Source of the DNA: Sediminicola sp963974715
GTDB lineage: Bacteria; Bacteroidota; Bacteroidia; Flavobacteriales; Flavobacteriaceae
DNA length: 64,000 nucleotides
Direction of reading: 5' to 3'
Assembly (NCBI GenBank): GCA_963974715.1
Contig: CAXBDK010000018.1
Span: 1 to 64,000, forward strand
The notes under the pieces: generated by a model
Told to the model about the DNA's origin: nothing
Seen by the model: the letters and a program-made list of their open reading frames with translations, nothing else
The model's database searches: none
Program-made: the position numbers and the translations under genes
Shown here: positions 26,002 through 36,600 of the stretch, piece after piece
How positions within the stretch are numbered: position 1 is the first letter of the stretch
How the letters are laid out: each line of letters opens with the position of its first letter

Positions 26002-27369
26002 ATGGAAAACAAGCGCTTTTACATAAACCGAAGGAACTTTTTAAAAAGTTCCACGGCCGCCCTGGCCCTTGCGCCCTTTGGTGCGTACGGACTGGATATT
26101 GTGGACCTGGAACGCAAATGGCGGGTAGGCCTTATCGGCACTGGATGGTATGGCAAGAGCGATCTTTTTAAACTGATCCAAGTGGCCAATGTGGAAGTGG
26201 TCTCCCTCTGTGATGTCGATCAACAGCAATTACAGGAAGCGGGAAAACTTGTTTCCCAACGGCAGCGATCCGGTAAAATACCCCGTTTGTACCGGGATTA
26301 CCGACAAATGCTGGCCGAAAAAGACCTGGATATCGTTCTTATCGGCTCGCCAGACCATTGGCATGCGCTCCAGGCCATTGAAGCCATCAAATCGGGCGCG
26401 CACCTTTACCTTCAAAAACCGATCAGCCTTGATGTGCTGGAGGGAGAGGCTATTTTGGCAACCGCACGAACATATGGGAAAAAGGTACAGATAGGCACGC
26501 AGCGCCGAAGTACGCCCCACTTGATCGAGGGCAAGAAAAATATTATAGATGCCGGGCTCTTGGGCAACATATCCCATGTGGAAATGTGCTGTTACTACCA
26601 TATGCGCCTGGATGCAAATCCGCCGGTACGGGAAATTCCCCCTTACCTTGATTACGATCTTTGGTCCGGTCCCGCTCCCCTAAGGCCCTACATTGGCCTT
26701 CCCCATAGGCAATGGCGGGCATTTATGGAATACGGAAATGGGATCGTGGGCGATATGTGCGTGCATATGTTGGACGCCGTACGGTGGATGTTGGGACTGG
26801 GGTGGCCCAAAAAAGTAAGTTCCACCGGAGGTATCTATGTGCAAAAGGATTCCGTTGCCAATACGTCTGACACACAGACCGCTATATTTGAATTTGACGG
26901 GCTCAACTGCGTCTGGCAGCACCGCAGCTGGGGCACCCCCACCGATCCGGAATACCCTTGGGCGTTCTTTATCTATGGCGACAAAGGGACCTTTAAGGGC
27001 AGTGTATACCAATACGAATTCGTTCCCCATGGCGATGGGGATACCATTAAAAAGGAAGCGGTCTACGAACGCGGGAAATATCCGGAGGACCTACAAGAGG
27101 ACGGTATAGAGCTGCATACGGCACCGGCCACCCGGGCACATATGTTGGATCTGTTGGCTTCCATCGAGCAAGGTTCCCTGCCCATTGCCGATGTGGAAGA
27201 GGGGCATATTTCCACTGCCAGTTGTATAATGGCAAATCTTTCCATGCAACTGCAGCGGCCCTTGGTCTATGACCCACAACAAAAGATCATTGTTGGTGAT
27301 CCGGAGGCCACTTTAATGTTAAAGCGCCCCTATCGCGGTCCGTGGGAGCACCCTTCAAGGACCATTTGA
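26002..27369 (+). CDS. Gfo/Idh/MocA-family oxidoreductase, Tat-exported
   Basis: A 455-residue NAD(P)-dependent sugar oxidoreductase or glycosidase-like member of the Gfo/Idh/MocA family. The twin-arginine motif NRRNFLKSS (9-17) followed by a hydrophobic stretch predicts Tat export, which allows the cofactor to be bound before export. The Rossmann motif GLIGTGWYG lies at 43-51. The family EKP motif reads QKP here (138-140, K139), and GSPDHWHA and DMCVHMLDAVRW carry the usual His/Asp positions. Exported family members in Bacteroidota often sit in sugar-utilisation loci, including some with NAD-dependent glycosidase activity. The substrate is unknown. Confidence 0.88.
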   Translation: MENKRFYINRRNFLKSSTAALALAPFGAYGLDIVDLERKWRVGLIGTGWYGKSDLFKLIQVANVEVVSLCDVDQQQLQEAGKLVSQRQRSGKIPRLYRDYRQMLAEKDLDIVLIGSPDHWHALQAIEAIKSGAHLYLQKPISLDVLEGEAILATARTYGKKVQIGTQRRSTPHLIEGKKNIIDAGLLGNISHVEMCCYYHMRLDANPPVREIPPYLDYDLWSGPAPLRPYIGLPHRQWRAFMEYGNGIVGDMCVHMLDAVRWMLGLGWPKKVSSTGGIYVQKDSVANTSDTQTAIFEFDGLNCVWQHRSWGTPTDPEYPWAFFIYGDKGTFKGSVYQYEFVPHGDGDTIKKEAVYERGKYPEDLQEDGIELHTAPATRAHMLDLLASIEQGSLPIADVEEGHISTASCIMANLSMQLQRPLVYDPQQKIIVGDPEATLMLKRPYRGPWEHPSRTI

Positions 27370-27470
27370 AAGCCCCGTAAGGAGATACAGCTCGTGCCCA
27401 AACACCCGAACGATCGTAAAGGGAAAAGCCATCGATGGATGGAACCAAACTAACAACCACCAGGGAAACC

Positions 27471-28961
27471 ATGAAAAAAATCGGTCTTTTACTGCCCCTT
27501 ATCTTACTGTCCATGGCCGGTCTGGCCCAACAAACCAACAAACGGACCATCGTCACCACCGATGGGGAGATCGACGATGTGGATACCTTTATCCGTTTTC
27601 TATTGTACACCAATGAATTCGATACCGAAGGATTGGTGTACTCAAGCTCCATGTGGCATTGGAAAGGGGACGGAAAAGGGACCACCCAGGTTTCCGAAAT
27701 GGAAATGACCCGAAATATGTACGGGGAACGGAAGGAACTGAGGTGGCCCGGCACCAACTGGATGCAGGAATTGTTGACCGAATACGATAAAGTACATGCC
27801 AACCTGAAACTTCACGATCGAAACTTTCCAACTGCGAAAGAATTGTTGGCTTTGGTAAAAGTAGGCAACATTGATTTTGAAGGAGATATGGAAAAACGCA
27901 CCGAAGGCTCGGAGTGGATCGCCCAAAAATTATTGGACGGAGATGATCGGGAAATTTTCCTACAGGCCTGGGGCGGTACCAACACCATTGCCCGTGCTTT
28001 AAAATCAATAGAGGAAGACCATTCAGGTACCGAGAATTGGCACGCCATTAAGGAAAAAGTTTCAAAAAAGGCGATCCTCTATACCATCATGGACCAAGAT
28101 GCCACCTACCGGAACTATATAGGCCCAAATTGGCCAGAGATACGGGTTTTTTACAATGCCAACCAGTTTTGGTGCTTTGCATACCCTTGGAAACAAGTGG
28201 TTCCCAAAGAACAACAACCTTATTTGGAAGGGAGTTTTATGGGGGCGAATATTATCAATGGCCACGGCCCCTTGTTACAAAAATACTATTCCCATGGAGA
28301 TGGACAAAAGCAAGCTGGTGACCCCGACCATTTTCAGGGAGATATTGCCAAAATAACCAATACAGCTGTGGGCAGTTTTGGCAAATACGATTTTATTTCG
28401 GAAGGTGATAGCCCTGCTTTTTTACATTTGGTAGAAGTGGGACTGGACAATTACGAAGATCCATCCTATGGGGGATGGAGCGGACGCTTTGTTAAATCGG
28501 CGGATAATCCTTATCGATACGATGATGGCGATGCCGCCTCCGACCTAAATCCCCTGACCGGGAAATTGGATAAGAGCTATGCACAGACCCGTTGGATAAA
28601 ACCCATGCAGCTGGACTTTGCCGCACGGGCCGATTGGTGCATAAAAACTTTTGAAGAGGCAAACCATGCCCCACAAATCAAGGTAGCCGAAGGCCGTGCC
28701 ATAGCCGTAAGACCCGGCGAAACGGTAACCCTTAACTTATCAAGTAACGATGTGGACGGACACCCAGTATATTTTACGGTCTGGCCGTATGGTGAGGCCG
28801 GGGCCGGGTTGACCACAGTGGAACAAAAATCGGATATCGCCAAGGTTAACATCCCGACAACGGCCAAAGCGGGGGAAAAATACCATGTTATCGTTGAAGG
28901 TACCGACACCGGCTTTCCGGCCCTGACCCGTTACCAACGTGTTATCTTTACTGTAAAGTGA
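27471..28961 (+). CDS. Sde182-type (DUF1593) nucleoside-hydrolase-like secreted protein
   Basis: A secreted protein of 496 residues. I chose the ATG at 27471 because it directly precedes a classical signal peptide (MKKIGLLLPLILLSMAGLAQ); an in-frame ATG 36 bases upstream is less likely. The N-terminal domain resembles the DUF1593/Sde182 family with a nucleoside-hydrolase-like acidic motif TTDGEIDDVDTF just after the signal. The C-terminal part (about 400-496) is a beta-sandwich similar to the Sde182 C-terminal domain, with GETVTLNLSSNDVDG. The founding member is linked to polysaccharide (cellulose) binding; enzymatic activity is not established. It follows the Gfo/Idh gene by 101 bases. Confidence 0.85.
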   Translation: MKKIGLLLPLILLSMAGLAQQTNKRTIVTTDGEIDDVDTFIRFLLYTNEFDTEGLVYSSSMWHWKGDGKGTTQVSEMEMTRNMYGERKELRWPGTNWMQELLTEYDKVHANLKLHDRNFPTAKELLALVKVGNIDFEGDMEKRTEGSEWIAQKLLDGDDREIFLQAWGGTNTIARALKSIEEDHSGTENWHAIKEKVSKKAILYTIMDQDATYRNYIGPNWPEIRVFYNANQFWCFAYPWKQVVPKEQQPYLEGSFMGANIINGHGPLLQKYYSHGDGQKQAGDPDHFQGDIAKITNTAVGSFGKYDFISEGDSPAFLHLVEVGLDNYEDPSYGGWSGRFVKSADNPYRYDDGDAASDLNPLTGKLDKSYAQTRWIKPMQLDFAARADWCIKTFEEANHAPQIKVAEGRAIAVRPGETVTLNLSSNDVDGHPVYFTVWPYGEAGAGLTTVEQKSDIAKVNIPTTAKAGEKYHVIVEGTDTGFPALTRYQRVIFTVK

Positions 28962-29054
28962 TCATGCCCTTTATTGCATTTTCACAATGATGTGTCCATC
29001 ACGACTCTTATAAAACGATACCTAGTTCCCAAGGTTTGGGAGGGATGGGGTGTC

Positions 29055-29960
29055 TTATTTATGTTTACTTCCAAATGGGGAACGTTTGATCAAAAACTTC
29101 AATCCACGTTTGTACCCGTCCACCAGCCCCATTCCCAATGGGTAGTGCCTAGACCTTGTGTAAATGTTCTTTCCTTGATCGTCGAATATCTTAAAATCTA
29201 CTTTGGTGTCATAATTTACCGTGGTGGAAGAATTGGAGGAATTAAAAACGACCCCTTTAGCATCCTTTTCATTCCTGTCCTTATTTTTTTCCTTGTAGGT
29301 CGTATAATCGGTCGCATTGCTCGTAGCACCCTTATTTATGACCGTTGTGGCGCCGTAGGCAACAAACTCCACCCCTAAAATGGCCGCTATCTCGGTTGGG
29401 AGCATGGTAGCCAAGGTAGCCGCCCCAAGATCGTTTTTTGCGAGCAATGCGTTGGTGGTCATGGGATCTTGCACCTTGAGGCCGTATGAAATTTCTTCCC
29501 TTAGAATATTGGCACATTCATTTTGTACCTGCACCCCAAAAGCATCACTTTGTATGGCACCATCATTGGAGGTTATGGAAAAGGGCAGCACGGCTATTTT
29601 ATTCTTACGGTCTATAATATCGGACTGTATGGAAGCTAGGGTGGGCTCCTTTAATTTGTTTATCAGCTCTATTCTACCACTGGCAAATTGGATCTGGTTT
29701 ACATCCTTCCTTGCGATATTATATTCCAGCTCCTCGCCGACATGTTTAAACTTGATATCCCCAGAGGCCATATCGAGTACGGTACCTTTCTTTATATCAC
29801 CATTTAACATAACGACCATATCCACTTTTTCCTGGGCAAAAAGGGCGCTGCACATAACCATACAAAAAAAGGCCATTAACAAGATCCACCTTTTATTTTT
29901 TTCCTTCTTTTTCAGCGTGTTATTGTTTCTGTGTTGTCCAAATAAAACGTTCTCTTTCAT
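29055..29960 (-). CDS. CsgG/HfaB-like secreted protein
   Basis: A 301-residue exported protein. A lysine-rich start (KKKEKNKR) precedes a hydrophobic segment ending in SALFAQ, a signal peptide with a long n-region. A beta domain (about 45-105) shows LNGDIKKGTVLDM and VNQIQFASGRIELIN, a pattern common in Bacteroidota secreted proteins. The second part (about 120-215) resembles the CsgG/curli-assembly fold: NKIAVLPFSI, VQNECANILREE, then ILGVEFVAYGATTVINKG. No lipobox is visible, unlike E. coli CsgG, so a pore-forming role is not implied. The neighbours give no clear functional link. Confidence 0.65.
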   Translation of the reverse strand: MKENVLFGQHRNNNTLKKKEKNKRWILLMAFFCMVMCSALFAQEKVDMVVMLNGDIKKGTVLDMASGDIKFKHVGEELEYNIARKDVNQIQFASGRIELINKLKEPTLASIQSDIIDRKNKIAVLPFSITSNDGAIQSDAFGVQVQNECANILREEISYGLKVQDPMTTNALLAKNDLGAATLATMLPTEIAAILGVEFVAYGATTVINKGATSNATDYTTYKEKNKDRNEKDAKGVVFNSSNSSTTVNYDTKVDFKIFDDQGKNIYTRSRHYPLGMGLVDGYKRGLKFLIKRSPFGSKHK

Positions 29961-30202
29961 ATCCTTTAATTTTGATTCTGGGGCGAAATTATAAAAACGG
30001 GAGGCCCGTCCTAAAATAACTATACCAACTAGCCTGTTTCATATATAAAATGAAACCTCCAACGGTTTACTTCTAAACGGGAAAGTGGACAGTTTAATTT
30101 TCGGTAATTTTGTATGATGGGAATGCGCTTTGGTATATAAACACAGCTTCCTTTCAAAAAATATTGTTCTTTAGTATTGAACTCGTTTAAACTTTATACG
30201 GG

Positions 30203-31252
30203 ATGGGTACCGATCTAAGAGAAAATCCAGGGGAATTTCACCTAATCGAAGCGCTGGTACGAAAAAAGTTCAGCATATACAGACATGCCACGGGGGTTGT
30301 GCTCCTATTTGCACTTTTCATCAGTATAAAACCGCTACGGGAACATAACATACCCGATCTGCTGACGACGCTCCTTGTTATATTAGGTGTCTTTTACGTT
30401 AACCTATACGTGCTCCTGCCAAAATTCCTGTACACCAAAAAGTATTCCATCTATTTGGGATCGATGTTTTTGCTCTTGGTACTGAGCTTACTTGCCCTGA
30501 ACATTGTCCATAGTTTTTTTGATGATCCGAACCAATTGGGTCCGGATAACGAGACCCCCTCCCTTTTGATCCAATTTATAGTGTACTGTGCCCTATTGGG
30601 CCCTTTTATACTGGTCTCCACCGGGGTGAAAATTTTTCAAAAATGGGTAAAATATGATAACAGGATAAAAGAGTTGGAGAAAAATACGGTGGAAATGGAA
30701 CTAAAGGCCCTAAGAAATCAGATCAACCCCCATTTTATTTTCAATACGCTCAACAACCTTAATTATCTAGTGGCGAAAGACCAGAAAAAGGCATCCGTGG
30801 TCCTTGCACGGCTATCCGATTTTTTAAGCCATCACCTGTACGAAAACAACCAAAAATATGTATCGCTGGAGTCGGAGATCAATTTTATCAACGATTACCT
30901 CAATCTTGAGAGTATCAGACGGGATAATTTTAGTTTTAATGTTCTCCCGCCACAGGAGGATGCCCTGGAAGTACCAACCAATATTTTTTCAGTGTTTGTG
31001 GAGAATGCCATTAAACATAGTCTCGACCCCACAGAGGCCTCCTCTATCAGCGTGTCCTTTGAGGAATCGGATCATTTATTGATCTTTAAATGCGTAAACA
31101 CAAAATCGATAAGATCAAAAAGTGGTACCAATAAGGGCGTCGGCCTAAAAAACGTAAAAAGGCGATTGGAACTACTTTTTCCTGATACGCACACCCTATC
31201 CATCATGGACATGGACAAAACATATAAAGTAGAAATAACTTTTCCCATATGA
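30203..31252 (+). CDS. LytS/YehU-type sensor histidine kinase
   Basis: A 349-residue membrane kinase. Four predicted membrane segments lie at roughly 34-54, 62-84, 92-116 and 130-152. The His_kinase (PF06580) domain follows with the phospho-accepting H177 in NQINPHFIFNTLNNL, then an ATPase domain with VENAIKHSL and GVGLKNVKRRL. There is no large periplasmic sensor domain, so the stimulus is probably sensed in or near the membrane. It overlaps the next gene by 4 bases (ATGA), typical for a LytS/LytTR pair. Confidence 0.92.
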   Translation: MGTDLRENPGEFHLIEALVRKKFSIYRHATGVVLLFALFISIKPLREHNIPDLLTTLLVILGVFYVNLYVLLPKFLYTKKYSIYLGSMFLLLVLSLLALNIVHSFFDDPNQLGPDNETPSLLIQFIVYCALLGPFILVSTGVKIFQKWVKYDNRIKELEKNTVEMELKALRNQINPHFIFNTLNNLNYLVAKDQKKASVVLARLSDFLSHHLYENNQKYVSLESEINFINDYLNLESIRRDNFSFNVLPPQEDALEVPTNIFSVFVENAIKHSLDPTEASSISVSFEESDHLLIFKCVNTKSIRSKSGTNKGVGLKNVKRRLELLFPDTHTLSIMDMDKTYKVEITFPI

Positions 31253-31956
31253 ACTGTATTGTTGTAGACGATGAGCCCATTGCTAGGGAGGTCATTAAAG
31301 ACCTGATCAAGACCCAACCATCCTTAAAATTCGTAAAAGATTTTAGCGATGCCCTAACCGCAAGGACATTTTTGGCCTCCAATAAGATCGATCTTATATT
31401 CCTTGACATCGAAATGTGCGGACTAAACGGATTGGAGTTGGCCGAAAGTATTTCTACGGACACCTTGGTGATTTTCACGACGGCGTACAGAAATTACGCC
31501 GTTGAAAGTTATGCTTTGGATGCCGTTGATTATTTGGTGAAACCCATATTTCAAGAGCGCTTTGAAAAGGCCGTAAAAAAAGCGCTTTCCCTTAACAGAT
31601 TGCTTTTAAAAGAAGAAACGGATACACAGGGAGCGACCAAAACCTTTCTGTTCGTCAAGGCGGACCGCAAGTACCATAAAATTTTGTTCGAGAAGATACT
31701 TTTTATTCAAGGCCTCAAAGATTATTCGCTGATATACAGTGGCAACGAGAAGATCATGACCTTGTTAAACCTAAAAACCCTGCACAATCAATTGCCCCCT
31801 GAGAGATTTATCAGGGTCAGCAAATCCTATATCGTAAACGAGGCCGCCATAGATGCCTTTGATAATAAGACCATTTATATCCAAAATCATGAAATCCCCA
31901 TAGGAAAGGTCTATCAGGATGATTTTTATGAGCAGTACATCAACAAAGAACTATAA
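31249..31956 (+). CDS. LytTR-family response regulator
   Basis: A 235-residue regulator with an N-terminal receiver domain (acidic pair in VVDDEP, phospho-acceptor D53 in IFLDIEMCG, conserved Lys in YLVKPI) and a C-terminal LytTR DNA-binding domain (about 130-230, with IQGLKDYSLIY and RVSKSYIVN). The overlap with the kinase gene makes it the obvious partner. LytTR regulators usually bind direct repeats in promoters; the targets are not evident here. Confidence 0.93.
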   Translation: MNCIVVDDEPIAREVIKDLIKTQPSLKFVKDFSDALTARTFLASNKIDLIFLDIEMCGLNGLELAESISTDTLVIFTTAYRNYAVESYALDAVDYLVKPIFQERFEKAVKKALSLNRLLLKEETDTQGATKTFLFVKADRKYHKILFEKILFIQGLKDYSLIYSGNEKIMTLLNLKTLHNQLPPERFIRVSKSYIVNEAAIDAFDNKTIYIQNHEIPIGKVYQDDFYEQYINKEL

Positions 31957-31984
31957 GAAAACCGTTGATCATACGTTAAGGTCA

Positions 31985-33235
31985 TTATTCCCTGTCGATG
32001 CGGTATAAACGGCCTGCGTCGGTAATGGCGTACAAAGCGTTATCGGTTCCCTGTGTCAGATCCCTAAAACGCTGGCCTTCGGAAGCAAGCAAACGCTCTT
32101 CCCCCGTTACCCTATTGTCCTCGATCACCAAACGTGCGATATGGGTACCGCTAAGTGCACCGACAAACAGATTGTTCTCCCATTCCGGAATACGATCGCC
32201 CGCATAGAAGGTAATACCGCTAGGTGATATTACGGGGTCCCAATAATAGACGGGCTGCTCCAGCCCCTCCTGTTCCTGTATGCCCTCCCCTACCGGCTCA
32301 CCGCCATATTCGATGCCATAGGTGATGGTAGGCCAACCGTAATTTTCGCCCGGTAGGACCCTGTTTATCTCGTCGCCGCCCCTAGGGCCGTGCTCACTCT
32401 GCCACACTTCCCCCGTCACGGGATGCAGGGCCAGTCCCTGCGGATTTCTATGGCCCATACTGTACAGTTCCGGCAAGGCGCCCCCTTCGCTGAACGATGG
32501 GTTGCCTGGAGCCGGGGATCCATCCACTGTAATACGGACAATTTTACCGAGTGCCGCCGTTACCGATTGCGCCAAGGGTCGGGTATCCATGCCGGACCGA
32601 TCGCCCGTGCTTACGAGCAGGTTTCCCGTTTCGTCGAACAGGATACGACCGCCATAATGGTTCCCACCATTGGCCGAAGGATCTGCCCGATAGATGATCG
32701 TTGGATCTTCAATGACCGATTCATTTTCCGCCAATTGTCCTTTGGCAACCGAGGTCACCGTACCTCCCGCCACATTTTCGGAGAACACCCAGTAGACCAT
32801 ACGGTTATCGGCAAAATCGGGATCTATACAGATGCCCAACAATCCTCCCTGTCCCGCATCGTTTACCCCTGGAAGCCCCGTGATAGCGTCACCCACCGTA
32901 CCGCTAGCGGTCACGATGCGCAGATTTCCCGCTTTTTCGGTCACCAGCAACCTGCCGTCGGGAAGGCTGGTAATGCCCCATGGCGCGGTCAAAGAAGAAG
33001 TAACAATAGTGGAAACGTAGGGTGTTGTGGTAGTCACCCCATCCACCCTGGTCTGTCCTTCAAAGGCCGGCTCATAGTCCGTATTGGGATCGTTTGTTTC
33101 CACGGGCATTCCCGTGCTCGGGTTTTCAGGATCGGGATCGGGTTCCGGCACCACATTCTTTTTATCGTCATCGGAGCAGGCCATCATATTCAACAATACG
33201 GCCATTATACACACTATAAAAAATCTATTTTTCAT
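31985..33235 (-). CDS. PQQ-dependent sugar dehydrogenase (Asd/YliI type), lipoprotein
   Basis: A 416-residue six-bladed propeller of the GSDH family (PF07995), which oxidises aldoses with pyrroloquinoline quinone. I use the ATG at 33235 because it begins the signal peptide (MKNRFFIVCIMAVLLNMMAC), with the lipobox Cys at residue 20. Family motifs: APWGITSLPDGRLLVTEK, GGLLGICIDPDF, GNHYGGRILFD with the expected catalytic His, SMGHRNPQGLA and SEHGPRGGDEINR. It is convergent with the LytTR gene with a 28-base gap. PQQ biosynthesis genes are not in the window, so the cofactor would be taken up or made elsewhere. Confidence 0.9.
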   Translation of the reverse strand: MKNRFFIVCIMAVLLNMMACSDDDKKNVVPEPDPDPENPSTGMPVETNDPNTDYEPAFEGQTRVDGVTTTTPYVSTIVTSSLTAPWGITSLPDGRLLVTEKAGNLRIVTASGTVGDAITGLPGVNDAGQGGLLGICIDPDFADNRMVYWVFSENVAGGTVTSVAKGQLAENESVIEDPTIIYRADPSANGGNHYGGRILFDETGNLLVSTGDRSGMDTRPLAQSVTAALGKIVRITVDGSPAPGNPSFSEGGALPELYSMGHRNPQGLALHPVTGEVWQSEHGPRGGDEINRVLPGENYGWPTITYGIEYGGEPVGEGIQEQEGLEQPVYYWDPVISPSGITFYAGDRIPEWENNLFVGALSGTHIARLVIEDNRVTGEERLLASEGQRFRDLTQGTDNALYAITDAGRLYRIDRE

Positions 33236-33625
33236 ATTTCCATGAATTATGTTCATATCAGGGAGACCGTTTCACCGTACGGAACGCATTCCATTCAAAA
33301 AATTCCGGATATGGCCTCCCAGGCTACCCGAAATTTATACCGTTTTCTTCTTTTCGAAGAATCGACAAAGATAAGGGATTGATTACCAGAAGATGAAGGA
33401 GCCGTTCATAAATTCCTGTTAATGTATCAAAGCTATGCACAAACGATGATGGATGGCGGATAGCCCATGGAAACGATGCAATCGACCACAGGAACAATAG
33501 GGCCCAGAGGCTCCGAAATCTTATTATAATGCAGCGCTAACCACACCAATGGGATGGGGCTCAAAAAATTACAGATCATTACCTGACAGCGGATGATCAA
33601 AACCCGACCTGTGCCATACCGACAA
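33236..33625. other. Gene-free region, nothing recognised
   Basis: About 390 bases between the start of the PQQ dehydrogenase and the end of the sortilin-like gene. It should hold the PQQ dehydrogenase promoter next to 33236. I see no repeat, RNA or terminator that I can support. Confidence 0.4.
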
Positions 33626-36600
33626 TCATAATTTGATCTTCTTGCCCTCCTTTATTTGCAGTTCGCTCTTTTTTAAGATACCGTTAAAACTTTCCACCTC
33701 TACTTCCATAAACTTTTTGAATTTCTGATCGATGGCCTTAAGCCTGTTATTGAAAATATCGTAGACTTCGTTCTGTTGGTCGGTAGGTTTGAAGTCGACC
33801 CCTTTTCCGGTAATATCACTTGCAAGGGCGCTCAGTCGACCGTACAATTTCATGGGGGACCTAAAGGCATCCTCACGCGCACCCGTTAATTGAATGTCAT
33901 ATAACGACCCTGCGATGGCTTCGGCTTGGATACGGAGTTGTTCGGCCTTTTTGCTGTCGCCCCTATTTTTTAAGAGCGGTATGACCTCATTGAGTTCCGC
34001 CCTTACCTCCTCTATCCCGTTGATCATGGTAACCGCAAGGTTCATCGCATCGCGCAGTTCCAAGGAAAAGGCCACCTGTTTTTCGATATCTTCCAGACTG
34101 CCCTCGGAGGTAGGTTCCTTTAGGACTTCCATCTCCCTTATAAACTCCTTTTCGCCGACGATCAATTTCACCTTATACTTGCCCGGAACCACCCTAGGGC
34201 CGTATTGTCCGCGCATCAGATCCAGATCCCATGTCACCAGTGGTCTCCACCCTTCCCCATTGAGCTGTACCCAGGGCCTTCCCGGAGGGGTGGACCGCAA
34301 TTTGGGCTTAAAGGTAGGTTCGTACCGCAGGTCCCACATCACCCTGTTCACCCCTGCCGTGTTCTCGCCTTTAAGGGTACGGACAATCTCATCGTTGGCC
34401 GTCAGGATCTGTATTTCCACTTTTTGGTCCGTACTGTCCCTCAGAAAATAATTGATGTCCGATCCATAGGCAGGGTTTCTACCGGAATTTAGGCTAGGCC
34501 CATCCGTTTTTATTCCCTGTTGATCGTTAAAGCGATAGGAAGGCCGTACGCTGAACAAATGTGCCTCCTTGCCCTTGGCATCCATATCGTATTCGCGCAA
34601 AGGGGATATATTGTCCAGAATGTAGTATCCCCTTCCATAAGTTCCCACTACCAAATCGTCAAAACGTTCCTGGATCTCCAACCAATACACCGGGGCCGGG
34701 GGCAGGTTGTTCCGCAAGCGCATCCAACTTTCCCCATCGTTGGTACTTATGTAAATGCCGTTGTCCACCCCTAGGTACAGCATCCCTTCCCTTTTTGGGT
34801 CTTCTTTGATAACGTGCGCAAAACTGTGTACCGATCTGGGCACCGTGCCACTTACCAATTTCCAGGTTTGGCCATAGTCCGACGTTTTATAGACATACGG
34901 GTCAAAATCGCCCATTTGGTGAAGGTCCACCGAAATATACACCGTCCCCTTTGAAAAGCGGGAGGGCTCTATATTGGCGATGGTACCCCATTTGGGAAGG
35001 TCGGGAATGTTGGCGGTTACATTTGTCCATGTTCCCCCGCCATCCTTGGTAAGGTTAACTTGGCCATCATTGCTCCCTGTCCAGATGAGGCCCGGTTCCA
35101 ATTTTGATTCCACTATACTGAAAAGGGTGGCGCCGTCGAAAGTCATCAGGTTATCGATGGCGATCCCGCCAGAATTCTGTTGATGGGTCTTGTCGTTCAA
35201 TGTAAGGTCGGGACTAATGACCTGCCAGCTCTGTCCATCGTCATCACTTTTATGGACAAACTGGCTCCCAACGTATACACGGTGCCGGGTATGTGGGGAA
35301 AAGGCCAAGGGGAAGTTCCAGTGCCACCTGTACTTTAACTGTCCAGGCTCCCATCCATATCCCGCTTCGGGCCATACCCGCACTTCCCGTGCGTGGCCCG
35401 TTTTTGCATTGTAACGCTGTAGGCCCCCATCATAACAACCTGACCAGACGATATCATTGTCAAAAGGGTCGGGTTGCGCAAAACCGCTTTCACAGCCCCC
35501 TACCCCTTCCCAGAGGCCCAACGGAATATACCCTTGCCTACTATTGCTGGGCCCTTTATAGGAATACCCATCCTGACGGTTGCCATAGACATTATACGGG
35601 ATCTGATCGTCCACGGCGGCATGGTACATTTGGGCAATGGGAAGGACGATCCGCTGAAAACTTTTCCCGTGGTTCAAGGTAATGCTGGCGCAACCATCGT
35701 GGGCCACCATCATCCGATCTGGATCGGTAGGATCCAACCAAATGTCGTGGTTATCCCCTCCCGCGGGCATTCGCCCGTACGTTTTGCCACCATCCTTTGA
35801 AACGCTGAACCGGACACTGGCAAAATAAAGTTCGTTGGGATCGGACGGCGAGACCGCCATTCTTGTATAATAGGGTGCCCTTTCGGCAATATCATGGTTA
35901 CGGCTCTGAAGGGTCCAAGTGTTCCCAAAATCTTCCGATCTGTACAGGGCGGGGCTATCTATTTCGAACAGGGCATATACGATATCGGGACTGGAATGTG
36001 AAATGGCCACGCCCGTTTTACCTACGGGGCTGTCCTTACCACCTGGAAGTCCGTACTTTGAAAGTGCTTCCCAAGAGGCGCCCCCATCGGTGGTCCTATA
36101 TATGCCCCCTCCAAGGCCCCCACTGTTCAATCCCCAAGAATTGATATGTACGGACCACATGCCCACAAGGAGCCGATCGGGGTTCTGGGGATCGATGGCC
36201 AGTTCGGCCGCGCCCGTGTTTTCGTCCACAAAAAGGATCTGTTCCCATGTTTTTCCTCCATCGATAGTCTTATAGACACCACGCTCCTGTTGGGGTCCGT
36301 AGGTATGGCCCAGGGCCGCTGCATAGACGATGTCCGGATCGGTGGGGTGCACGATGATCCGACCGATACGCCCCGTTTTTTCGAGGCCCATATTTTTCCA
36401 TGTCTTTCCCGCATCCTCGGATCTATAGATACCATCGCCCATGGCATGGGCCGGCCGAATGACGAAGGTTTCCCCTGTTCCCACCCAGACGATATTGGGA
36501 TCGGTGGGCGCAATTGCCAAAGATCCGATGGAAGATACCTCCTGCCCATCAAAAATAGGATCCCAAGAGATGCCCCCATCCACTGTTTTCCACAGTCCGC

